21,529 nucleotides of DNA from contig JBAQKP010000185.1 in assembly GCA_049301135.1 (NCBI GenBank), forward strand, positions 1 to 21,529, in the 5' to 3' direction. The position numbers were made by a program, and so were the translations under genes. Shown piece by piece: positions 14,754-21,529 of the stretch (its first letter is position 1; every line of letters begins with the position of its first letter). The notes under the pieces are model-generated. The model was not told the origin of the DNA. It saw only the letters and a program-made list of their open reading frames with translations, and ran no database searches. This stretch comes from JAYXXU01 sp049301135 (GTDB lineage: Bacteria; Pseudomonadota; Gammaproteobacteria; Pseudomonadales; Moraxellaceae).

Positions 14754-15728
14754 TTATCCCGCTATATGCGTGGGCTTGTGTCCTGTCCAATTTTGATAAT
14801 CTTGCTCAAACTCCTCAGCAACCTCATAGCCGAGCAAAAACGCCACATCGGCCAGCGGTAAACTGGCATCGCGCAGGTATTGTTCGGCCAGTTTGCGCCG
14901 CGTCACACTGAGGATTTGGGCAAAATTTTGCTCGTGTTCGGCCAAGCGGGTTTCGAGAGTATGGCTAGACAAGTGCATGCGCAGAGCGACTTGCTCTAGC
15001 GTTGACTCCCCGTTATGCAAGCACTCGACCAACACACGGCGTAACTCGGCAATCAGTCGATCATCTTCTGGTAGCGCACTCAGCATCGCTTCAGCTTGTT
15101 GCTCCGAGCGCAAGCTCAACATCGGGTTGGTGCAGACCACGGGTGCAGACAACACACTAATCGGCAGTTGTAGACGGGTTTGTTCACTGGAAAACTGCAC
15201 CGGACAACCAAAAAACTGCTCATAGCGGCTACTGTCGCTGGGTTTGCCGTATAACAAACTGACTGATAAAGCATTTAAATCCGGTGTGCCGATCAGTTGT
15301 CGGATCACGGTTAAAAACATCGAGAGTAGGCTTTCTTCGATCAAGCGGCTGGGCAGGGTACGATCTGAACCCCATGAGATCTCGATGCTGTCATTGCTAA
15401 AATTGACCTGCATGTCATTCACGTCATAAGCGATGCGGTGATAACGCACCAAACGCAACACCACTTCCCAAAAGGTTTCGCAGGACAAGCTTAAATAACC
15501 AATCACGCCGATATCATCGAGCTGCGCACTGCCACCGAGCAAAATCCCCAAGCCGACCGGATCGTATTGTTGTTTGATTTGCGCCAGCATCAGCTCAAAC
15601 ATCGGCAAAGGAATGCGTTCTTGATCTTGGTAGGTATAGCAACTGGGCGGCACATCAAGCTGATGTTGTTGGCAAAACCGAATCATCAAATGACTAAAGC
15701 GTCCCATCACCGAAGCTGAATCAAACAT
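14754..15728 (-). CDS. AraC-family regulator 2 (Arabinose_bd type) with atypical DNA-binding domain
   Basis: This 324-residue protein has the same Arabinose_bd-type N-terminal domain as AraC 1, with GVIGYLSLSCETFWEVV, RYHRIAYD and RYEQFFGCPVQFSS conserved. The C-terminal helix-turn-helix pair is about 240-320. The second helix-turn-helix keeps LADVAFLLGY but reads VAEEFEQDYQNWTGHKP, where AraC 1 has SEQSAFQRAYKHWTGETP: the usual basic and Ser residues are replaced by acidic ones. The first recognition segment is also acidic (SSHTLETRLAEHEQNF). DNA binding may be changed or weak. It has AGGAGA before the ATG and converges on the hydroxylase-like gene over a terminator. A co-regulator, an antagonist or a degenerating duplicate are all possible. 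Confidence 0.9.
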   Translation of the reverse strand: MFDSASVMGRFSHLMIRFCQQHQLDVPPSCYTYQDQERIPLPMFELMLAQIKQQYDPVGLGILLGGSAQLDDIGVIGYLSLSCETFWEVVLRLVRYHRIAYDVNDMQVNFSNDSIEISWGSDRTLPSRLIEESLLSMFLTVIRQLIGTPDLNALSVSLLYGKPSDSSRYEQFFGCPVQFSSEQTRLQLPISVLSAPVVCTNPMLSLRSEQQAEAMLSALPEDDRLIAELRRVLVECLHNGESTLEQVALRMHLSSHTLETRLAEHEQNFAQILSVTRRKLAEQYLRDASLPLADVAFLLGYEVAEEFEQDYQNWTGHKPTHIAG

Positions 15729-16016
15729 AGATCATTCTCCTATAATCATGTTGCTGAAAAACAATGACATCGTGCTATTGGCTGCACGCTGATGGCTGTC
15801 CTGTCCATTAAGATCATTGCTGAGTAAAATAATCCGCCTTTATTGTCTAAAATACAAACAAAAAGTACACGAATGGTTAGTTTTCAGATTTGGCGTAATG
15901 TTTGCGATGCGGTGGTTATCTTTGCGGGATAGGAGATTGCTGTGGCCAAGGTGAACCGCGCTGAAAGTCTGCTAAAATCCGCCGCAAGATTGATTTATCC
16001 ATGAGAGCTTATTGCA
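15729..16016. other. 288-base divergent intergenic region with gpmI promoter
   Basis: This gap separates AraC 2 (minus) from gpmI (plus). The clearest signal is the extended -10 TGCTAAAAT at 15970-15978, 39 bases before the gpmI start, with only a poor -35. A minus-strand promoter for AraC 2 is possible (TAGACA-like -35 near 15841-15853) but weak. I see no palindrome as good as those elsewhere in the window and no RNA gene. Confidence 0.4.
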
Positions 16017-17585
16017 ATGACCGATGCCAGCCCGACCTCAGCCGTGACCCGCCGTGTTCCGCATGTCCTGATGATTTTAGATGGTTTTGGTCATCGTGAG
16101 GCCGTAGAAGACAATGCAATTGTTGCGGCACACACCCCCAATTTAGATCGGATCAAAGCCGAGCATCCGCATGGCTTGATTTCGGGTTCGGGTGAAGATG
16201 TCGGTTTGCCTGATGGTCAGATGGGCAACTCCGAAGTCGGTCATATGAACCTCGGTGCGGGTCGGGTGCTGTATCAAGATTTTACCCGTATTACCAAAGA
16301 CATTCGGGACGGCGGGTTTTTTGAACAGCCGCAATTATTGGCCGCTGTTACTGCTGCCAAGCAAGCCGGTGGCGCGGTACATGTGCTGGGTTTGTTGTCA
16401 GACGGCGGCGTGCATGCGCACCAAGATCACCTGATCGCGATGTGTCGCTTGGCAGCACAGCAGGGTGTGACCGTCTATCTCCATGCGTTTTTGGATGGTC
16501 GAGATACCCCGCCGCGTAGTGCTGAAGGTTATTTGGCACTGACTGAAGCCTCACTGGAAGCTGAAAACGCCAAAGGCGCAGGCCAAGCGCGGATTGCCAC
16601 ATTGTGTGGCCGTTATTATGCGATGGATCGGGATGAGCGTTGGGATCGGGTCGAGCAAGCCTATCGGCTATTAACTGAAGGGGTGGCGCTGCGTCATGCC
16701 GACAGCGCACAACAAGGTCTGGCGGCTGCCTACGCCGCTGGTGAAAACGACGAGTTTGTCAAAGCCACCCAAATCGGTGCAGCCGCGCCGATTCAAGATG
16801 GTGACAGCATCGTGTTTATGAATTTTCGGGCAGATCGGGCGCGTGAGTTGACCCGTGCGTTTGTCGAAGAAGAGTTTACTGGCTTTAGCCGAGTGGTACG
16901 TCCAGCCTTGTCAGACTTTGTGATGTTGACCCGTTATTCCGAAAAAATTCCGGCCAAAACCGCCTATCTACCAGCAGCACTGACCAATTCAATTGGGGAG
17001 TATTTATCAGGTTTGGGCAAAACCCAACTGCGCATCGCTGAAACCGAAAAATACGCCCATGTGACGTTCTTTTTTAGCGGTGGCCGTGAAGACACCTATG
17101 TCGGTGAGGATCGGATTTTGATTCCGTCACCAAATGTCGCCACCTATGATTTAAAACCTGAAATGAGTGCGCTGGAAGTCACCGATGCGTTGGTTACGGC
17201 GATTGCGTCGGGTCAGTATGACTTGCTGGTGGTGAATTACGCCAACGGTGACATGGTCGGGCATACCGGTGTGTTTGCGGCAGCGGTGAAGGCAGTGGAA
17301 ACCTTAGACAGCTGTGTTGAGCGGATTTATCAGGCGGTACAAGCGGCCGCTGGGGAGATGCTGATCACCGCCGATCATGGTAATGTCGAGCAGATGATGG
17401 ATTATCACAGTGGTCAGGTGCACACTCAGCACACCACCGAATGTGTGCCGTTGATTTATGTGGGACAGCGGCAGTTGCAAGTGCGCGAGGGTGGGATTTT
17501 GGCTGATATTGCACCGACTTTGCTGCATCTGATGAACTTACCGATTCCGGCCGAGATGACAGGGCGTGATTTGTTGGTCGGATAG
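16017..17585 (+). CDS. gpmI: 2,3-bisphosphoglycerate-independent phosphoglycerate mutase
   Basis: This 522-residue enzyme interconverts 3- and 2-phosphoglycerate in glycolysis and gluconeogenesis, using two Mn ions in a cytoplasmic alkaline-phosphatase-type fold. The metal ligand Asp22 is in LILDGFG-like MILDGFGHRE, and the phosphoserine is Ser72 in GQMGNSEVGHMN. HAFLDGRDTPPRSA and later ADHGNVEQM provide substrate and metal contacts, and NYANGDMVGHTG is conserved. The length fits the family (about 510-520). The N-terminus has about 10 extra residues before the core. It is followed 47 bp later by ctpA, a neighbour pair known from related gammaproteobacteria, including Acinetobacter by memory. 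An extended -10 lies at 15970-15978. Confidence 0.98.
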   Translation: MTDASPTSAVTRRVPHVLMILDGFGHREAVEDNAIVAAHTPNLDRIKAEHPHGLISGSGEDVGLPDGQMGNSEVGHMNLGAGRVLYQDFTRITKDIRDGGFFEQPQLLAAVTAAKQAGGAVHVLGLLSDGGVHAHQDHLIAMCRLAAQQGVTVYLHAFLDGRDTPPRSAEGYLALTEASLEAENAKGAGQARIATLCGRYYAMDRDERWDRVEQAYRLLTEGVALRHADSAQQGLAAAYAAGENDEFVKATQIGAAAPIQDGDSIVFMNFRADRARELTRAFVEEEFTGFSRVVRPALSDFVMLTRYSEKIPAKTAYLPAALTNSIGEYLSGLGKTQLRIAETEKYAHVTFFFSGGREDTYVGEDRILIPSPNVATYDLKPEMSALEVTDALVTAIASGQYDLLVVNYANGDMVGHTGVFAAAVKAVETLDSCVERIYQAVQAAAGEMLITADHGNVEQMMDYHSGQVHTQHTTECVPLIYVGQRQLQVREGGILADIAPTLLHLMNLPIPAEMTGRDLLVG

Positions 17586-17632
17586 TCTGGGGTTGATCGG
17601 TTGTATGGCAGGCTGACTGGAGGTTGACGTTG

Positions 17633-18937
17633 ATGCGTTTTGCGGTTGCTATGCTGCTGTGGGTCGGTGTGGGTTGTCATGCGGGTTGGGTGCAGGCCAA
17701 ACCTGTCGCTGCCACGACTGCTGATAAAACGGCTACCGTGTCTGCTGTGCCTGCAATGTCGCCTGCTGACGCACCCGTACGGCCTGAGCAGGATAGTGTG
17801 CCGATTGAGTCGTTGCGGGTATTTGCCAGTGTGTATGAGCGAGTGCGGCAGAACTTTGTTGAGCCGGTCAGCGATGATCAGTTATTTGACAATGCGATGG
17901 GGGGCTTGCTGTCGCGGCTTGATCCGTATTCAGAGTTTCTCGATCCACAAAGCTATACCCGACTGTTGGCATTTACCGAAGGCGATATTGCGCATACCGC
18001 CTTACAAGTCAAAGCCAATGTGGACACATGGCAGATCAGCGAAGTCGCGGCTCAGTCACCCGCGATGCAAGCGGGTATTCAAGTGGGTGACAGTCTGCTG
18101 CGTATTGACGGTAAATCGACCCGCACACTGAGTCAGCAGGACATCGAGCAGATGTTGCGCGGCACGATTGGTAGTAGTGTGCGCCTCACGGTCGGGCGGC
18201 AAGGCCAGCGCAACCGTGAGTTGTCGATCCGGCGGATTGCGCCAGAAGCCCATGCGGTGCGCTATACGATTCGCTCGGATGGCATTGTGATTTTGAGTAT
18301 GCGGGCGTTTCAAGCGCATACCGGCCAGCAGATCTTGGATGTGTTAGAGCCGTTGGAGCAGCGCGGCGCGTTGCGTGGTTTGATTCTGGATGTGCGCGAT
18401 AACCCTGGTGGTCTGCTGTCAAGTGCCGTCGAAGTGGCGGATTATTTTTTGGCGGGTGGCGTGATTGTATCGACGCAAGGTCGCGGTGAACCAGAACAGC
18501 GTTATCAGGCGGTGTCACAGCAACGCTTTGCCAACGTGCCGATGATGGTGTTGATCAATCGTTATTCGGCATCGGCGGCTGAAGTGTTGGCGGGCGCGCT
18601 GCAAGATCATGGCCGCGCCACCATTGTCGGTCAGACCAGCTATGGCAAAGGCTCCGTGCAAAAACTATGGCCGATTGAAGGTGGACGGGCGGTTAAACTC
18701 ACCGTGTCACGCTATTTTACTCCGAAAGGCCGGATGATCGAAGGCTTGGGCATCGTGCCAGATGTGTTGCTGCCAGAGGTGATCGCAGCAAATCAGCGAG
18801 GTCTGCTGTCAGGCAACCCTGAGCAAGATGACGATTTGGAACAAACGATTGCGCTGATGCTGCAACGGCTCGCGCCAGCCGCCAGTCCGTCAGTGTCCAA
18901 TTCATTAGTGCCTAGCCCAGCAATGCAGCAGCCTTAA
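17633..18937 (+). CDS. ctpA: carboxy-terminal processing protease, S41 family
   Basis: This 434-residue periplasmic serine protease has a signal peptide (MRFAVAMLLWVGVG..., likely cut after VQA22). An N-terminal helical region precedes a PDZ domain at about 115-200, then the S41 protease domain follows. The catalytic dyad is predicted as Ser314 (RYSASAAEV) and Lys339 (YGKGSVQ), whose 25-residue spacing matches E. coli Prc; DNPGGLL is conserved at 256-262. The usual start of the PDZ domain, a GLG-type motif, is not apparent and is replaced by an AHTALQV stretch. ATG 17633 is chosen because GGAGG ends at 17623; a TTG at 17624 is too close. The family trims C-termini of envelope proteins and, in Pseudomonas, controls cell-wall hydrolases. 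The substrate here is unknown. Confidence 0.94.
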   Translation: MRFAVAMLLWVGVGCHAGWVQAKPVAATTADKTATVSAVPAMSPADAPVRPEQDSVPIESLRVFASVYERVRQNFVEPVSDDQLFDNAMGGLLSRLDPYSEFLDPQSYTRLLAFTEGDIAHTALQVKANVDTWQISEVAAQSPAMQAGIQVGDSLLRIDGKSTRTLSQQDIEQMLRGTIGSSVRLTVGRQGQRNRELSIRRIAPEAHAVRYTIRSDGIVILSMRAFQAHTGQQILDVLEPLEQRGALRGLILDVRDNPGGLLSSAVEVADYFLAGGVIVSTQGRGEPEQRYQAVSQQRFANVPMMVLINRYSASAAEVLAGALQDHGRATIVGQTSYGKGSVQKLWPIEGGRAVKLTVSRYFTPKGRMIEGLGIVPDVLLPEVIAANQRGLLSGNPEQDDDLEQTIALMLQRLAPAASPSVSNSLVPSPAMQQP

Positions 18938-19009
18938 TGCTTGATTTCACCGTAGAAACGATGGCTCAAAAATGCCTGCGTGGCGAAGTTTTTTGTCACA
19001 AAAACCAAG

Positions 19010-19045
19010 CTGCCATGAAACCGTCATAATTTATCTTTGTAATAT
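19010..19045 (+). promoter_or_regulatory. Pho box and -10 of the phoBR promoter
   Basis: CTGCCAT (19010-19016) and CCGTCAT (19021-19027) are direct repeats separated by GAAA, fitting the Pho box pattern CTGTCAT-AWAW-CTGTCAY at most positions. A -10 TAATAT (19040-19045) follows 12 bases after, where a Pho box normally replaces the -35. PhoB should thus activate its own operon under phosphate limitation. A further TTGTCAC at 18993-18999 is out of the 11-base phase. Confidence 0.75.
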
Positions 19046-19106
19046 GCTTGTCATCTCAAGATGCTGACGCACGCCGCGTGATGCAGGAGATAGAAGGGGC
19101 AACAGC

Positions 19107-19814
19107 ATGAAAAGCGATCGTATTTTAATTGTTGATGATGAAATGCCGATTCGGGAAATGATTCATACGGCGTTGGATCTGGCCGGTTATGCCTGTATTG
19201 AGGCCGATGATGCCCGTAAAGCCCATCAACTGATTGTCGATCAACGGCCTGCCTTGGTGCTGCTGGATTGGATGCTGCCTGGTGGCATGAGTGGGATTGA
19301 GCTGTGTCGGCGGATCAAGCGTGATGAATCGCTGTCTGAGATTCCGGTGATTATGCTGACGGCACGCGGCGAAGAAGATAATAAAGTCATGGGCTTGGAT
19401 GCCGGTGCAGATGATTATATGACCAAGCCGTTTTCGACCCGTGAACTGGTGTCGCGGATTAAAGCGGTGCTGCGGCGCTCGAATGCGTTGTCTGGTGACA
19501 AGCCAATTGAGGCTGATGGCTTGATCCTTGATCCGGTCAGCCAGCGCGTCAGTGCCGGTGAGCAGACCTTAGAGATGGGCCCGACCGAGTACCGTTTGTT
19601 AGCATTTTTTATGACGCATCCAGAGCGTGCCTATACCCGCACACAGATGCTGGATCAAGTCTGGGGCGGTAATGTCTACGTCGAAGATCGCACCATCGAC
19701 GTGCATATTCGTCGTTTACGCAAGGTGTTAGAGCCGCATGGTTTTGATCGATTTGTGCAAACCGTGCGTGGCACGGGCTATCGGTTTTCGACACGGATTG
19801 ACAGTCGGGTTTAG
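19107..19814 (+). CDS. phoB: phosphate regulon response regulator PhoB
   Basis: This 235-residue OmpR/PhoB-type response regulator has a receiver domain at 1-120 with the acidic pair Asp10-Asp11, the phosphorylated Asp54 (LLDWMLP) and Lys in MTKPFS near 105. The C-terminal winged-helix domain (about 135-232) ends in RTIDVHIRRLRKVLEP and VRGTGYRFS, as in PhoB. Phosphorylated PhoB binds Pho boxes and activates phosphate-scavenging genes. AAGGGG lies upstream of the ATG, and a Pho box is about 90 bases upstream. It precedes phoR by 56 bp, so they form one operon. Confidence 0.96.
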   Translation: MKSDRILIVDDEMPIREMIHTALDLAGYACIEADDARKAHQLIVDQRPALVLLDWMLPGGMSGIELCRRIKRDESLSEIPVIMLTARGEEDNKVMGLDAGADDYMTKPFSTRELVSRIKAVLRRSNALSGDKPIEADGLILDPVSQRVSAGEQTLEMGPTEYRLLAFFMTHPERAYTRTQMLDQVWGGNVYVEDRTIDVHIRRLRKVLEPHGFDRFVQTVRGTGYRFSTRIDSRV

Positions 19815-19870
19815 TCTGTCGGTCATTCTGGTTGGGTCGGCTGAGAAGCTGTGCAAGGAGTAGGGCTGTC

Positions 19871-21208
19871 GTGCCGGATGATTCACAGTTTTCGTTATTA
19901 GAGTTTGTCAAAGACGATATTTTGCGCCTATTGTGGTTGCTGCTGTTGTTTGGCAGCGTCAGTCAGGTGTTGTTTGCGCATGTTTGGCTGGGCATTGTGT
20001 TGGCCTTGTTGTTGTTCTTGCTCGGTCAGACCCGTTCGCTGTATCTGTTGTACAGTTGGGTGCGCTTTCGCCCGCAGCAAAAACCACCAGAATTACGCGG
20101 GGTTTGGGCAGCCCTCACCCATAATATCCACCATATCCAATTGGCCGAGCGGCGCGCGCGCGATAATTTGCTGGGGATTATGGAGCGTGCCAGAACCTCG
20201 GTATCGGCGCTGGAAGAAGCGGTGGTGCTGGTCGATGGTACGGGTGTGCTGGAGTGGTGGAATCCGGCAGCGGAGCGTTTATTGGGCTTTCGGGCAGGTG
20301 ATCAGGGCGCCCATATTTTAAATCTGATTCGGCAGCCCGAGTTTGCCCGTTATTTTGAGCAGGTTGATAGCCAAGACGGCATTAAGCTGGCCTCGTGGGT
20401 CGCACCCAATCAGTTTTTACAGTGTGAAGTCACCCATTTTGGTCAAAATGACCGTCTATTAATTGTGTACGACATCACCCGTTTGCACCAGTTAGAGCAG
20501 ATGCGTAAGGACTTCGTCGATAACGTGTCGCATGAATTGCGCACACCGCTGACCGTGTTGGCCGGTTATTTGGAAACCTTTCTTGATCAAGACGACTTGA
20601 ATCCGCGTTGGCGGCGTGGTTTTGGCTTGATGCAGCAACAGACCCGCCGCATGACCAGCTTGGTCAATGACTTGTTGTTGTTGTCGCGTTTAGAAAGTGC
20701 CAACAGTAAAATCGCGGCCAAGCCAGTCAATATGCCAAGTTTGATGAGTCGGGTGTTTGCCGATGCAGAAGCCTATAACACCGAACACGCGCATATCCTC
20801 AATCTCGAAATAGACAGCCATCGTAATTTACTCGGTTCGGCCAAAGAACTGACCAGTGCATTCGGCAATCTGATTACCAATGCGATGAAATACACACCGG
20901 CCGGCGGGGTGATTACCGTGCGTTGGGCAGATCAAGGCGAGCTGGTGTGTTTTTCGGTGTCGGATACGGGAATTGGCATTGATCCGGTACATATTCCGCG
21001 CCTGACCGAGCGATTTTATCGGGTCGATAGTGGGCGCAGCCGTGAAACTGGCGGCACAGGCTTAGGGCTGGCCATCGTCAAGCATGTGTTGATGCAGCAT
21101 GGTGGACATCTCGAAATTGAGTCCGCAATCGGGCAAGGTTCGACCTTTAAAGCGGTGTTTCCAGCGTCGCGAGTGACCACCGAGGCAGCCGGCGAGCTGG
21201 ATATCTAA
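19871..21208 (+). CDS. phoR: phosphate regulon sensor kinase PhoR
   Basis: This 445-residue kinase starts at GTG 19871, chosen because AAGGAG lies at 19855-19860; a longer TTG frame at 19832 has no such site. Two transmembrane helices lie near 18-35 and 38-57 with almost no periplasmic loop, as in PhoR. A PAS domain is at about 105-205, the dimerisation/phospho-acceptor domain has His221 (FVDNVSHELRTPL), and the ATPase domain shows ITNAMKYTP, DTGIGI and GGTGLGLAIVKH. It phosphorylates PhoB under low phosphate, probably with PstSCAB-PhoU input encoded elsewhere. It is coupled to phoB. Confidence 0.96.
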   Translation: MPDDSQFSLLEFVKDDILRLLWLLLLFGSVSQVLFAHVWLGIVLALLLFLLGQTRSLYLLYSWVRFRPQQKPPELRGVWAALTHNIHHIQLAERRARDNLLGIMERARTSVSALEEAVVLVDGTGVLEWWNPAAERLLGFRAGDQGAHILNLIRQPEFARYFEQVDSQDGIKLASWVAPNQFLQCEVTHFGQNDRLLIVYDITRLHQLEQMRKDFVDNVSHELRTPLTVLAGYLETFLDQDDLNPRWRRGFGLMQQQTRRMTSLVNDLLLLSRLESANSKIAAKPVNMPSLMSRVFADAEAYNTEHAHILNLEIDSHRNLLGSAKELTSAFGNLITNAMKYTPAGGVITVRWADQGELVCFSVSDTGIGIDPVHIPRLTERFYRVDSGRSRETGGTGLGLAIVKHVLMQHGGHLEIESAIGQGSTFKAVFPASRVTTEAAGELDI

Positions 21209-21283
21209 AGCATACAAATTCAGCCTACTGCACCTGCTTCAGCCGCGACATAATCGGCCGATCATGGGTCAGGAGAGTACAAC

Positions 21284-21529
21284 ATGAATGCTCAGTTGGG
21301 ATTTTGTGTGTGTTTGCTCAGCCTGTTGGCGGGGTGTCAACCCGCTAGCGAGCCGTTGCGTGAGGTTGAATCTGCATCTGCACCCGCGTCTACTGCTATA
21401 CAAACGGCTGACGCTGTGCCCGTTTCGACGGTCGCGCCAGCGGCGATTATTCCCGCCAAACCAGACCCCGCTGCGCATCCGATTAACCCTGAAGTGGTTG
21501 CTTGGCAAGGACGTTGGCAGGGCGTAGAA
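21284..21529 (+). CDS. putative lipoprotein (3' end outside window)
   Basis: The first 82 residues are visible. AGGAGA is placed 7 bases before the ATG at 21284. A lipoprotein signal with lipobox LLAGC (Cys18) is followed by an Ala/Pro/Ser-rich, low-complexity linker to about residue 70, and then WQGRWQG, where a folded domain may start. It lies 75 bp after phoR, so it may share the phosphate operon, but I do not recognise the family. It is predicted to be anchored at the membrane; no function can be given. Confidence 0.75.
   Translation, partial: MNAQLGFCVCLLSLLAGCQPASEPLREVESASAPASTAIQTADAVPVSTVAPAAIIPAKPDPAAHPINPEVVAWQGRWQGVE

Noticed and set aside
1..21529. CRISPR array, prophage, insertion sequence or defence island
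   Set aside because: There is no regular spaced repeat, transposase, integrase or known defence domain in any real gene.

Overview
The window looks like chromosomal DNA of a gammaproteobacterium, most likely a Moraxellaceae relative of Acinetobacter. This is an inference from the gpmI-ctpA pair, a PhoB/PhoR pair, Sec and lipoprotein signals, and many lipid-type accessory enzymes with Arabinose_bd AraC and TetR regulators. Genes are tightly packed with good Shine-Dalgarno sites. I see no rRNA, tRNA, CRISPR array, insertion sequence or phage gene.

Region 1 (1-3377): a minus-strand operon of a short-chain dehydrogenase and two paralogous alpha/beta hydrolases, one exported and one cytoplasmic and cut by the window edge. 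It diverges from a TetR-family regulator. The shared intergenic region carries two related operator-like sequences, each inside a promoter spacer. Region 2 (3378-7535): a plus-strand five-gene cluster of PaaI-like thioesterase, epoxide-hydrolase-like protein, nitroreductase, ferritin-like di-iron protein and an exported small catalase-like protein. Two similar inverted repeats precede it, and a strong hairpin closes it. Region 3 (7552-12743): a TetR regulator, lipoprotein adaptor and HAE1-type RND pump, all on the minus strand, with a clear palindrome upstream of the regulator.

Region 4 (12868-15728): a fatty acid hydroxylase-superfamily membrane protein between two paralogous AraC-type regulators. 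One diverges from it. The other converges on it across a hairpin and has an unusually acidic DNA-binding domain. Region 5 (16017-21529): housekeeping genes gpmI and ctpA, then phoB-phoR behind a recognisable Pho box, then the start of a proline/alanine-rich lipoprotein.

Regions 1, 2 and 4 read as separate regulated modules acting on hydrophobic or acyl substrates, with the RND pump between them. The best candidates for undescribed biology are the five-gene oxidative cluster of region 2, especially its di-iron and catalase-like pair, and the hydroxylase flanked by two AraC regulators in region 4. Their substrates cannot be read from the sequence.
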